64,000 nucleotides of DNA, from positions 1 through 64,000 of the forward strand of contig NZ_AUBE01000027.1 in assembly GCF_000429085.1 (NCBI RefSeq), in the 5' to 3' direction. Source of the stretch: Streptomyces flavidovirens DSM 40150 (GTDB lineage: Bacteria; Actinomycetota; Actinomycetes; Streptomycetales; Streptomycetaceae). Under the pieces are notes generated by a model. The model was not told the origin of the DNA. It saw only the letters and a list, made by a program, of their open reading frames with translations, and made no database searches. Below are positions 19,206 through 28,112 of the stretch, one piece after another. Made by a program: the position numbers and the translations under genes. Position 1 is the stretch's first letter. Every line of letters starts with the position of its first letter.

Positions 19206-20147
19206 ATGAGCCAAGCCACCACCATCCGCCCCGAGGGCATCCACCTCGGCATCACCCCCACCTGCTGGACCAACGACGACTTCCCGCTGATCGGCAACGA
19301 CATCCCGATGGAGCAGTGCCTCAGCGAGATCGCCCTCGCGGGCTTCGAGGGGTGCAGCATCGGCCACAACTTCACCACCGACGTCGACGCGCTCACCGCC
19401 GCCATGCACCTGCGCGGCCTGAGCGTGAGCGAACCGTGGGTGAGCACCTACTTCACCGTGCCCGACGGCGCCGAGCGCACCGCCTGCGACCTGCTGAAGG
19501 TGCTGGAGTTCCTCAAGGACTTCAACGCCGGCGACCCGCCGGTGAAGACCACCACGATCGGCGTCGCCGAGTTCGGCCACTCCATCCACCTGCAGTCGCT
19601 GAGCCTGCGCAGCAACCGGCCGGAGTTCACCGACGAGCAGTGGGCCGACCTCTGCAAGGGTCTGAACAAAATCGGCGAGATCGTCGCGAGCCAGGGCTTC
19701 ACCCTCGCGTACCACCCGCACATGGGCACCGGCGTACAGACCGAACAGGACGTCGACCGTCTGATGCGCGACACCGACCCGCGCTATGTCAGCCTGCTGC
19801 TCGACACGGGCCACCTCACCTGGGCCGGCGCCGACGTCCGGGGCGTCGTCGAGCGGCACCGGGACCGCATCGCCCACGTCCACCTGAAGAACATCCGCAG
19901 CAGTGTGAGGGCGGACCGGACGCTGGCCTCCGGGAGCTTTCGCGAGTACGTGGATGCGGGCATCTTCACCGTCCCCGGTGACACCGAGGGCGAGGTGGAC
20001 TTCGACACCCTCCTGAAGACCCTGCGCCCGGGAGATTCCTACCGGGGCTGGCTCGTCGTCGAGGCCGAACAGGATCCTCGCAGCGGCCAACCGCCCCTCC
20101 ACCACGCGCAGACGGCTCACCGCTACCTCACCGAGGCCCTCGCCTGA
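19206..20147 (+). CDS. Sugar phosphate isomerase/epimerase-like TIM barrel
   Basis: A 313-residue protein of the xylose-isomerase-like (AP-endonuclease 2) TIM-barrel family. Visible metal-site features include TLAYHPHMGTGV, LLLDTGHLTWAG with the conserved DTGH, and HVHLKNIR, followed by a final GWLVVEAEQDP. These give the Glu/Asp/His set that binds one divalent metal. Relatives epimerise or isomerise keto-sugars (inosose, tagatose) or cleave 3-oxo-C-glycosides. It starts 30 bases after the oxidase gene and 59 before the propeller gene, so it most likely acts on the oxidised sugar. No signal peptide; cytosolic. Confidence 0.85.
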   Translation: MSQATTIRPEGIHLGITPTCWTNDDFPLIGNDIPMEQCLSEIALAGFEGCSIGHNFTTDVDALTAAMHLRGLSVSEPWVSTYFTVPDGAERTACDLLKVLEFLKDFNAGDPPVKTTTIGVAEFGHSIHLQSLSLRSNRPEFTDEQWADLCKGLNKIGEIVASQGFTLAYHPHMGTGVQTEQDVDRLMRDTDPRYVSLLLDTGHLTWAGADVRGVVERHRDRIAHVHLKNIRSSVRADRTLASGSFREYVDAGIFTVPGDTEGEVDFDTLLKTLRPGDSYRGWLVVEAEQDPRSGQPPLHHAQTAHRYLTEALA

Positions 20148-20206
20148 ACCGGTCCGCCTCGCCACCGGCAGGCGTCCGGCCAACCCCACCTTCGGAAGGC
20201 ACCCCC

Positions 20207-21472
20207 ATGGGCGCAAACACCCCCCTGCACCTCGCCACCCCCAAGTTCGACCGGGAAGTCGTAGCCGACCAGCTCAATGACGGTTACTGGGTAGAGGCCC
20301 CCGACCTCGACGGCGACACCCGACCCGACCTGTTCGGATACGGCCTGTCCCTGGGCGAGATCTACTGGTACAAGAATCCCGGCTGGAAGCGCCAACTGGT
20401 GGCCGACGGCTTCCACATGCCCATCGGCGCCCACTGCGCCGACATCTCCGGCAACGGCCGCCCGGACATCGTGGTGTGCTACGAGCTGTACGGGGCGGGC
20501 GGACGTATCGACGACCCCGACCTCGAAGGCGGGAAGATCGACTGGATCGAGAACACCGGCAAGCCCGATGCGGACGTGCGCTGGGAGCGGCACTACATCG
20601 GCCGCGAGACCGGCATGCACCGCCTGCGCGTCGGGCACTTCACCCAGACCCGCAAGCCCGAGGTGATGGGCGTGCCGTGCGTGGGGCCCAAGCACGTACA
20701 CGGCCTCATCCCCATCGTGCTGTTCAGCCCGAACCACGACGTGCGCAAGCCGTGGGAGAAGCGCGTCGTCGACGACAGCCACTTCCGCATGATCCACGGC
20801 GCGGAGCTGAGGCCGAACCCCCTGCCCGGAAGCGAGCACCTCGACTCCATCCTGCTCGCCTCCGAAGAAGGCGTCACCTGGCTGCACTACGACGAACGCG
20901 AGGGCCGGTTCACCACCACCCACATCGGCTCGGGAGAGCACTCCCAGTTCGAGCACACCGGCTTCAAGGGCAGTGGAGACGTGGGTGCCGGACGCATCGG
21001 TGACGACCCGCACGCCTACGTGGCGGCCACCGAGCCGTTCCACGGCAACACCCTGGCCGTCTACGTCAAGGAGCAGCCCGGCACTCCCGTGGCAGAGGCC
21101 ACTTGGCGGCGTGTCGTTCTCGACGTCTTCGGCGACCCCAACGAACTGGGAGAGGGGCCCGGTCACCAGATCGTCTGCGCCGATTTCGACAACGACGGCG
21201 ACGACGAGTTCCTGGTCGCCCTGCGCGGCCCCTGGCCCTGGCAGGGTGTCTTCTACTACAAGGCGATCGACATCCAGGCCGGCATCTTCACCAAGTGGCG
21301 CGTCTCCTCCGACTCCACCGCACGCATCGCCGTCGGCGACTTCAACGGAGACGGCCGCCTGGACTTCGCCACCATCGCCTACAAGGTCGACAAGTACTTC
21401 GTCGCCCAGGACGCCAAGCTGTCCGTCTTCCACAACGCCATCGACGGCATCGCCTCCCACGACGCCGACTAG
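20207..21472 (+). CDS. Beta-propeller protein resembling aldos-2-ulose dehydratase
   Basis: A 421-residue protein without signal peptide, made of repeated DxDGDxxxDxx blades: LDGDTRPDLF (~40), ISGNGRPDIVV (~83), FDNDGDDEFLVAL (~326), FNGDGRLDFATI (~382). Generic annotation would be VCBS/FG-GAP, but NDGYWVEA, GMHRLRVGHFTQT, FHGNTLAVYVK and GHQIVCADFDNDGDDEF resemble, from memory, the propeller domain of the fungal P2O partner aldos-2-ulose dehydratase (AUDH), which converts glucosone or 1,5-anhydrofructose to pyranones. The cupin domains of the fungal enzyme are absent. Position behind a P2O-like gene supports this. The match needs a profile search. Confidence 0.75.
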   Translation: MGANTPLHLATPKFDREVVADQLNDGYWVEAPDLDGDTRPDLFGYGLSLGEIYWYKNPGWKRQLVADGFHMPIGAHCADISGNGRPDIVVCYELYGAGGRIDDPDLEGGKIDWIENTGKPDADVRWERHYIGRETGMHRLRVGHFTQTRKPEVMGVPCVGPKHVHGLIPIVLFSPNHDVRKPWEKRVVDDSHFRMIHGAELRPNPLPGSEHLDSILLASEEGVTWLHYDEREGRFTTTHIGSGEHSQFEHTGFKGSGDVGAGRIGDDPHAYVAATEPFHGNTLAVYVKEQPGTPVAEATWRRVVLDVFGDPNELGEGPGHQIVCADFDNDGDDEFLVALRGPWPWQGVFYYKAIDIQAGIFTKWRVSSDSTARIAVGDFNGDGRLDFATIAYKVDKYFVAQDAKLSVFHNAIDGIASHDAD

Positions 21473-21486
21473 CGCACCCCTGCCCG

Positions 21487-21523
21487 CGTGCGGCTCCGAG
21501 GCCACCTGCCTCGGAGCCGCACG
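21487..21523 (+). terminator. Hairpin terminator after the sugar operon
   Basis: A perfect 15-base stem (21487-21501 with 21509-21523) and a 7-base loop, starting 15 bases after the stop of the propeller gene. No T-run follows, as is usual in Streptomyces. It separates the sugar operon from the channel genes. Confidence 0.8.
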
Positions 21524-21582
21524 TGAGGGGCCGGCGTGTCCGCACGCGTATCCGCCAGGACCCGAGGAGGAAGGAGACCGGC

Positions 21583-23946
21583 TTGACCACGCCCGGGGAC
21601 AACCGCGGCAACGCCGCCGAGAACGGGCGGACTCCCGGCCAGGAAGTCCGGGACACCGGTTCATCACCTGCGGGCGCGACCGCGAGCGGTCTGCGGCCCA
21701 GGTGGCGGACCCGCCCCGCGCGCCTGACTGCGGCGGCGGTCCTCGTCCTGCTCCTGGCCACGGCGGCAGTGGGACTGCCGTACCTCCTGCGCCCGGCACC
21801 GGAGCCGGTGTACGTGGCTCTGGTGACCAGCCATACCGGACCGGGGGCCGTTCGCGGCCAGGAGATCACCCGCGGTGTCCGCTTTCACTTCGACCGGATC
21901 AACCGGGCCGGTGGCATCCGCGGCCATCCCGTACGGGTGCTGCCCTACGACGACCGGGCCGACCCCGCGACCGCGCGCCGCATGGCCGAGCGCATCGCCC
22001 GCGACGACCGGGTCGCCGTCGTCATCGGCAACACCAGCAGTCCCACGGCTACCTGGGCCGCACCCGTGTACGACGCCGCTCGCATCCCTTTCATCACCCC
22101 CACGGCCACAGCCGACAGCATCACCGCCGGCCCCTGGTGCTTCCGCACGACCTACACCAACACCTATCAGGGCCAGTTCATTGCCGCCTACACACACCAC
22201 GTCCTCGGCGCGCGCAGCGCGACCGTGCTGCACGCCGACAGCTCCTACGGCGTGTCCCTCGCGGACGGCTTCCGCCGGTCCTTCGCAGGCACAGGGCGCG
22301 TGCACCGGGTCGTCGCCCTCGGCGACCACAGCGGCAACCCGCGACCGGACCAGCTGAAGAAGGCGCTGGAGGCCGTGCGCACGGACCCGGGCCAAGGCCC
22401 GGTCGTCCTCGCCCTCCCCGAAGACCCCGCATTGACCACGCTGTCCTACCTGCGCCGCCACGGCATACGCGCCACCGCCATCGGGGGCGACGACCTGTCC
22501 AACACCCAGTTCAGTTCCCGCTTGGCCGCCTCCGCCCAGGAACGGGCGGCGCCCGGTTCGATGACCGGGCGGTTCTACGCCGCCTCTCCCCAGCTCGCCG
22601 ACAGCCTCACCGGTGCCGGCCTGACCTGGGCCACGGCCTTCCGGAACCACTACGGGACCATGCCGTCCTGGAAGGCTATGTCAGGTCAGACCGCGGCCCA
22701 CATGGCCGTACACGCCCTGCGCAGAGCAAAGGTCCACCATGCCCACGTCACCCCGAAGGACCGCACGGCCGTCCGCGATGCGCTGGCCGCCATGAACACT
22801 CCGAAAAGAGGCGTTCCCGGCGTGTACGGGCGAGTGTTCTTCGACCACACCCGATCCCTGCACCTGCCCGTCACCATAGGCACCATTCAGGCCGGCGACA
22901 TCGTCTCCGCCCCAGTCCAGCTGACCGAATACAGCCCGGAGGAGGACATCGACGTCGCTCGGGAACTGGCCGCCGGACGGGCCGTCGCCTTCCGGGGCAA
23001 GGCGCTGGCCCGTCAGCAGATCGTCTACACCGGCATCAACGTCAACCGGATCAGCACGCTCGACACCCGCGAGGGCACCTTCAAGGCGGACTTCTTCCTG
23101 TGGTTCCGCTACAGAGGCAGTGACGAGGCCACCAACGTGGAATTCCCCAACTTGGCGGACGACAAGTTCAAGTGGACCGCGCCCGTTCGCGAATCGTCTG
23201 CCCAGGGCATGAAATACCGGCTCTACCAGGTCGTCACCACCTTCAGCACCGCACTGGACTTCCACCGCTTTCCCTTCGACCGGCAGCACCTCGCAATCAC
23301 CCTGCAGAACCGCACCCAACCCGCCTCCCGCGTCGTCTACGTGGTCGACCGGCCCTTGGTGCAGCAGGACCGCACGGAGGCGCTGCAGAGCGGCAAGGAC
23401 GTCCATCAAACCTTCGACGGCCTGCCCAACTGGGCGGTGCATGACCTGAGTCTGTACAAGACCGCCGTGGGCAGCACCGCGCGACTCGGCGACCCGGACC
23501 TGGCACGCGGCGAGAACGGCGTCCACTACGCGCAGTACGTCGCCGACGTCACCGTGGCCCGCAACGTCGGCCCCTTCCTCATCAAAAACCTCCTGCCGTT
23601 GCTGCTCAGCGCCGCCGTCACCTACGCCACGCTCTTCTTCCCCCGCGACCCCCGCTACACCAGCACCCGCGTCTCCCTGGAGGTCACCGCCATGCTCAGC
23701 GCCGCCGTGCTGCTGACCAGCGTCACCAACTCCCTGCCGGACATCGGATACACAGTGGCACTCGAGTGGGCGTACTACACCTTCATGTTCCTCGTGGGCA
23801 CCTGCGTCTTCATCTCACTCGCCGGCGCCTGGCTCCAGGAGCACCACAACATACGGGCCTGGAATCGGCTCGCGCTCGTCTCCCGCGTCTACTACCCGGT
23901 GTTCTGCCTCGCGGTCCTGCTCGCCTACCTCGTCCACTTCGGCTGA
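21583..23946 (+). CDS. Fusion of periplasmic binding protein and pentameric ligand-gated ion channel
   Basis: A 787-residue protein from TTG 21583, with GAGGAGGAAGGAG six bases upstream. One N-terminal helix (~48-68) anchors or exports it. Residues ~76-410 are a type I periplasmic-binding domain (VYVALVTSHTGPGAVRGQEI, INRAGGIRGHPVRVLPYDD, VVIGNTSSPTATWAAP). Residues ~480-640 are a Cys-loop-type ligand domain without the cysteines: INVNRISTLDTREGTFKADF, DFHRFPFDRQHLAI (FPFD at 563-566). Four channel helices follow: M1 ~665-688, pore-lining M2 ~696-718, M3 ~727-751, M4 ~768-787. It should be a membrane pentamer whose gate responds to a ligand held by the binding-protein part. Its partner gene starts 22 bases downstream. 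Confidence 0.88.
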   Translation: MTTPGDNRGNAAENGRTPGQEVRDTGSSPAGATASGLRPRWRTRPARLTAAAVLVLLLATAAVGLPYLLRPAPEPVYVALVTSHTGPGAVRGQEITRGVRFHFDRINRAGGIRGHPVRVLPYDDRADPATARRMAERIARDDRVAVVIGNTSSPTATWAAPVYDAARIPFITPTATADSITAGPWCFRTTYTNTYQGQFIAAYTHHVLGARSATVLHADSSYGVSLADGFRRSFAGTGRVHRVVALGDHSGNPRPDQLKKALEAVRTDPGQGPVVLALPEDPALTTLSYLRRHGIRATAIGGDDLSNTQFSSRLAASAQERAAPGSMTGRFYAASPQLADSLTGAGLTWATAFRNHYGTMPSWKAMSGQTAAHMAVHALRRAKVHHAHVTPKDRTAVRDALAAMNTPKRGVPGVYGRVFFDHTRSLHLPVTIGTIQAGDIVSAPVQLTEYSPEEDIDVARELAAGRAVAFRGKALARQQIVYTGINVNRISTLDTREGTFKADFFLWFRYRGSDEATNVEFPNLADDKFKWTAPVRESSAQGMKYRLYQVVTTFSTALDFHRFPFDRQHLAITLQNRTQPASRVVYVVDRPLVQQDRTEALQSGKDVHQTFDGLPNWAVHDLSLYKTAVGSTARLGDPDLARGENGVHYAQYVADVTVARNVGPFLIKNLLPLLLSAAVTYATLFFPRDPRYTSTRVSLEVTAMLSAAVLLTSVTNSLPDIGYTVALEWAYYTFMFLVGTCVFISLAGAWLQEHHNIRAWNRLALVSRVYYPVFCLAVLLAYLVHFG

Positions 23947-23968
23947 ACCCCGCGGCTCCGGTGACACA

Positions 23969-25303
23969 GTGAAGAACCTGAACTCCGATCCGCTCGCCCA
24001 CCGCCTACGCGCTGCCGCCCGGACCATCGACCTGCTCGCCCTCGCCGCCGGCGCGCTCTTCGCCCTCACGCTCGGCGTCACCGCCCACCAGGACCGTGAG
24101 CTGGACTTCGCCCGCCCCGGTCCAGCCCTCTGCGCCGTCGTCACCACTGGACTGTCCCTGTTCCTGCTGGCCGGCCTCGCAGGCATCCGCCGACTGGGCG
24201 CCCACCGCCTGTGGCTGGCCAGCGCATGGACCGCCACCATCCTGCTGAGCGCCACCGCACTGACCTGGATCGCGACGGTCGTCGACACTTCGCACAGCCT
24301 CATCCGCGGCACACCGGTCACCACCATGCGCGACACCGACGCCTACCTCACCCGCCACGCCCCCGCATCATCACGCCAGGTGCACATCCCCACAGGTGTG
24401 TTCATCCAGGCCCTGCGCTTCACGGGTGCCTACGACGTCGAGGTGAGCGGCTACATCTGGCAGCGATACGCCGACTCCGTCCCGGCCGGGATTGAACGCG
24501 GCATCGTTCTGCCGGAAGCGGACGATTCCTACCAGCCCCACAAGGTCTATGACATCCACCGTGACGGCGAACACGTCATCGGCTGGTACTTCAACGTCAA
24601 GCTCCGGCAGGCGTTCGACTACCACACATACCCCCTGGACGAGCAGGATGTCTGGCTCCGTATGTGGCATCCCGACTTCGAGAACAGAGCGCAGCTCGTC
24701 CCCGACCTGGCGGCGTACCCGCCCTGGCGCGGCCCGGCCGCCTACGGCCTGGACGCGAACTTCGTCTCCGGCAACTGGGCCGTCAAAAACACCTCCTTCA
24801 GCTACGACACCCCGCGTTACTCGGTGAACTTCGGACAAGGCCGCCAGTACCGGCACGAGACGCATCCAGAGCTGTACTTCAACATGCACATGGCCAGAGA
24901 GTTCGCCTCCCCGCTCTTCGGACGGATCATCCCCCTGGCCTTCATCGCCGTCCTCGTCTTCGCCTCCCTCTTCGTCACCACGAAGAACACTCAGCGGTTC
25001 CCGCTCGCCGGATTCGACGGACTGACCGTGGTGGAGTTCGCGGCGGCGACACTGCTGGTCCTGACCGTTGACCACAACACCGCGCGACAGGAAACCGGCT
25101 CACACGGCATCACGTACATTGACTACGTATATTTCTGTCTCTACTTCATGATCATCGCGGTGGTGTGGAACTCCCTCCTGCTCTCCCGCGGCCCACATCT
25201 GGCGCTGATCCAGTGGCGGGACAACCTGGCACCCAAACTGCTGTACTGGCCCGTCCTTGCTTTCCTCCTATGCTCCATCACCGCCCTCACGTTTCTGCTG
25301 TGA
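23969..25303 (+). CDS. Second pLGIC-like membrane protein with three extra N-terminal helices
   Basis: A 444-residue protein from GTG 23969. Three helices (20-39, 52-72, 81-105) come first, then an outer beta domain with ALRFTGAYDVEVSGYIWQRY and FDYHTYPLDEQDVWLRMWH (residues 216-234), the same signature position as the FPFD loop of the preceding protein. Four helices end it: M1 ~314-335, M2 ~351-370, M3 ~384-405, M4 ~424-444. It is more distant from classic channels than its neighbour; the M2 (FAAATLLVLTV) carries Glu just before it. The 22-base spacing suggests co-translation and perhaps a mixed channel. The three extra helices are unusual for the family. Confidence 0.75.
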   Translation: MKNLNSDPLAHRLRAAARTIDLLALAAGALFALTLGVTAHQDRELDFARPGPALCAVVTTGLSLFLLAGLAGIRRLGAHRLWLASAWTATILLSATALTWIATVVDTSHSLIRGTPVTTMRDTDAYLTRHAPASSRQVHIPTGVFIQALRFTGAYDVEVSGYIWQRYADSVPAGIERGIVLPEADDSYQPHKVYDIHRDGEHVIGWYFNVKLRQAFDYHTYPLDEQDVWLRMWHPDFENRAQLVPDLAAYPPWRGPAAYGLDANFVSGNWAVKNTSFSYDTPRYSVNFGQGRQYRHETHPELYFNMHMAREFASPLFGRIIPLAFIAVLVFASLFVTTKNTQRFPLAGFDGLTVVEFAAATLLVLTVDHNTARQETGSHGITYIDYVYFCLYFMIIAVVWNSLLLSRGPHLALIQWRDNLAPKLLYWPVLAFLLCSITALTFLL

Positions 25304-25876
25304 GACGTGACGTTTCCGCCGGAAGGGCACGCGGCGCGGCACAGTACGGCCTCGCTCGAAAGAGTGGTCGCAGCAAGGCGCCCCCGTCACTGGGGCAATG
25401 AGCGACTCCTGCCGTGAATCATGTGCATCACGCGCCTGGCGAGCGTTGGACGGGACGAGACCCGTGCTTACTGACATGACAGGCGACATGCGCATAACCG
25501 CTCCAGCCCTGCGCCGACCCGACATCACAGGCCCTTCGTGCGCTGGCCGCCCACGGCAGATGGCGTAGGCAGTCGCACAGGCCCGAGCCGCGGAGCAACC
25601 CATGGACCGTCGTACGTTTCAATGAGGGCTCATCACGCTCGGCGCCGTAGCAGTAGCCGATCTCCCGCTCGCCCCGTCCCCGCGTCGGCCACGCCGACGC
25701 GCCCCGCACCCGATCGCCCCAAGGAGGATCCGCTCCGGCGCCGAATCACCCACCGAGTACGCACTGCCCGAAACGCACCAAGTGCTGGCCGTCGACCACC
25801 GGCGACCGCCCCCTGGACCTCATTGGTACCGGACATCGTCGAACCCGTGAGTTCGTGAAACCTGCGTGTCTTCCCG
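25304..25876. other. Gap with no supported gene
   Basis: About 570 bases between convergent genes. Open frames on both strands are Arg/Pro/Ser-rich and lack starts with ribosome sites. I see no clear repeat or RNA gene. Confidence 0.4.
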
Positions 25877-26326
25877 CTATTCTGCTGCGGTGTAATTGAT
25901 CTTCGGCTTTTCGCCGTACTTGTCAAGGTCGGGCAGATTAGTTACCTTGCCCTTCATTCCAGAGCGCACCACGGCCCAGACTGTCTCCAAGTCGGTGGAC
26001 CTATTGATTTCCTGATGAACAACGTACGGGGGGATGAACACGAAGTCACCCGGCCCGGCCTCGGCCACGTTCTCCAGCCGGTCTCCCCAACGGTAATGGG
26101 CCGTGCCGCTGACCACGTACAAGACGGTCTCTTGGTCCTCGTGGTGATGCGCACCGGTGGCCGCGCCCGGTTTCACCGTGCTCCGAAATGCCGACAACTG
26201 GACGGGTCCGGAGTCCTCGCCCTCGAACGCGACCTCGCGCAAGAGGCCGGGAGTCTGTAGCGTTTGAGAATTCAAATCCTTCGAATGCACAATCCTGACC
26301 TGCTTATGGGCATGGGTTTCACTCAT
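25877..26326 (-). CDS. Single-domain cupin protein
   Basis: A 149-residue protein with one cupin barrel: motif 1 GAATGAHHHEDQETVLYVVSG (about 53-73; three His and a Glu as metal ligands) and motif 2 PGDFVFIPPYVVHQEIN (about 91-107). Start ATG 26326 (MSETHAHKQVRIVHSKDLNS). Small cupins bind a metal and act as sugar or aromatic dioxygenases, isomerases or storage folds; the sequence alone does not decide. The base composition (more A/T, for example AATTAATCTGCC) is lower in GC than its neighbours, hinting at a separate origin. The nearest genes are not in an operon with it. Confidence 0.85.
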   Translation of the reverse strand: MSETHAHKQVRIVHSKDLNSQTLQTPGLLREVAFEGEDSGPVQLSAFRSTVKPGAATGAHHHEDQETVLYVVSGTAHYRWGDRLENVAEAGPGDFVFIPPYVVHQEINRSTDLETVWAVVRSGMKGKVTNLPDLDKYGEKPKINYTAAE

Positions 26327-26558
26327 GTTTGTTTCCCCAGTGGCGATTCGTGAGGGCTATATGGCCGGTTAGCGGAAGCGTGGGCCTCGTGAACCAAAAA
26401 TTACCATGAACGGTACTGCGCACGGCAATTCGACTCTATCCCGCGATCCCATGACCGGCCATTTGGATGCTGTGGAGTCGATCGTTGCTGTGGAGTCGAT
26501 CGGGCTGTCACACCGGGTGTCACGCTGCCCTGTCAATCCCCGAACCGTGGAGTCCTTC

Positions 26559-26708
26559 CTATGCAGCCAGCCCCACGGTGAGGCTGGCCCAGTGCTCGCG
26601 TGCGCAGTTGATCGGACTCTTGAAGTCGCACACTCTGTGCAGCTGACGCGGGTAGGGGATGGTGTGACGGTGCACGTACTCGACCTTGAGCACGCTGTTG
26701 AACGCCTA
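26559..26708 (-). mobile_element. IS3-family transposase scrap
   Basis: About 49 codons reading AFNSVLKVEYVHRHT, then RQLHRVCDFKSPINCAREHW and a stop at 26559-26561. These are pieces of the C-terminal region around the catalytic Glu of IS3 OrfB proteins (typical: ESFNxVLKVEYVHRHTF...RRLHSVCGFKSPIDYE), with the Glu missing and an internal deletion between the two parts. A stop lies just upstream, so it is only a relic. Confidence 0.65.
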
Positions 26709-27087
26709 GCTCACAGCTAGCGGCATCGTCGAGTGGTTTGGGTAAGCGTTCGTGGCTAGCGGCTACTGGTGCTGCATATTGCCTGCCGGGGGCGCAGCGC
26801 AGGTGGCGATCGAGGCGGCGCCGGAGGATATCGCGGCCGTGATCGCACGGCCAGGGCAACTCGATCTAGGTAGCCCCAGGCCGGTTCGGGCCCCTCCCCT
26901 GATCAACCCCAGGAATTTCCGGCTTGCTCCAACATGGCGTCGAGTGTTGAGAGACGATGCCTCTATGGAATGGAGCGCACGGACGGAGACGGCCGGTGCC
27001 ACCGTCACCCGCGTGAGTGACGTCGCAGCCGCTCAGGACGTTCGCCTGGCTCATGCCCACCTAGTACCTCCTCGTGCGCGGTACAGG

Positions 27088-28029
27088 GTGAAGGGTCCCG
27101 GCCTGGCAGAACCCGTATACGAAGCCGTCGATGAGAGAGGTCGAAGCCGGAAGCTGCGTTCGCGTCATCGCATGGTGCTGTCAGCCCTGTGCGCCCTGAT
27201 CTGCGGCTTATTACTGTCGTCGTGCGGGAGCGTAAGGACGGAACCGGCGCCGGACACTTCCCAGGACGACTACATCTCTGAGGTCACTGCGAGCCGAAAG
27301 CAACTGTTCACTGGCGAGATCACATATGACGATGCCGCAGAGTTAGAAATGACGGCGGGTAAGAGCAGCCTCTACAAGGCCACGGTGAGTGGCAACTGGG
27401 ATTCTCGCACGGCGGGTTCGGACAGGCAAGTCACGAAGGTGGGGGCGCAAATCGGAGTAAAGCTAACCTGCTCCGGGGCTGGAATCAAATGCAAGTCGCT
27501 CTCGTCCGAACGGCAAAACGTTCTCACCGTAGAGGACAGTGCGGAGTGGCAGTGGGAGATAGAGGCCGTGGAGGCCGGCGAAGCCACCTTGACGCTCACC
27601 GTAACCGCCTATCTTCGCGACACCGATAACGTGCTGTTCGAGAAACCACCCATCGTCTCCCATGCGCAGGTAGCGGCAGCTCCTCCCCCGAGCCGGGAAG
27701 AGACGGACGAGGGCGCCTTCCAGTGGCTGAAGGATCTATATTTCACCATGAAAGGTATGCTGTTAGAAATCGCCGCGCTTGCAATGGCCGTGGGCGCTAT
27801 ATTGACGACACGTTCTCAGATAAGGCGCAGACGAACCTCTGGCGGTGATGAGGGCACGCAGTCCAACGATGCCGGAGAGGCCGAGGGCGACGGTGAGAAC
27901 GAGCAATCGCGGGCACACCAGCCACGCCCTCAGCAAACCGGCCAGCCCTCCCCGTCCGCCGTCGCAAGGCCCGAGCGTCCGGAGAGTGAAGGGGCGCGCC
28001 GCACAAGTGGCTGCGACGGCAGCGTATGA
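27088..28029 (+). CDS. Lipoprotein-like protein with C-terminal membrane helix
   Basis: The key N-terminal feature is LRSRHRMVLSALCALICGLL-LSSCGS: positive residues, a hydrophobic helix and a lipobox (LSSC). The GTG at 27088 includes the positive stretch (313 residues); ATG 27172 or ATG 26965 are possible. The mature part is a beta-rich outer domain (DDAAELEMTAGKSSLYKATV, WQWEIEAVEAGEATLTLTVT), then a second membrane helix (MLLEIAALAMAVGAILTT) followed by Arg-rich and then acidic low-complexity tail on the cytosolic side. The W-W-E pattern recurs in actinobacterial proteins of unknown role. Function unknown. The methyltransferase gene follows 83 bases later. Confidence 0.65.
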   Translation: MKGPGLAEPVYEAVDERGRSRKLRSRHRMVLSALCALICGLLLSSCGSVRTEPAPDTSQDDYISEVTASRKQLFTGEITYDDAAELEMTAGKSSLYKATVSGNWDSRTAGSDRQVTKVGAQIGVKLTCSGAGIKCKSLSSERQNVLTVEDSAEWQWEIEAVEAGEATLTLTVTAYLRDTDNVLFEKPPIVSHAQVAAAPPPSREETDEGAFQWLKDLYFTMKGMLLEIAALAMAVGAILTTRSQIRRRRTSGGDEGTQSNDAGEAEGDGENEQSRAHQPRPQQTGQPSPSAVARPERPESEGARRTSGCDGSV

Positions 28030-28112
28030 AACCCCCCGCCACGGACCTCCCGGCGGCCGTTGGACGGGCTGACGGAACGGTGCTCTCAGCTCACCACCGA
28101 GGAGGGCCACAG

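Noticed and set aside
17058-20216. A 1,052-codon open frame on the minus strand
   Set aside because: It is the antisense of the GH15, oxidase and isomerase genes. It has no ribosome site and its Gly/Val/Ala-rich sequence is the usual shadow of a GC-rich gene.
20207-21472. Calling it an integrin-like or adhesion VCBS protein
   Set aside because: There is no signal peptide, it is inside a sugar operon and the AUDH-like stretches are more specific than the generic repeats.
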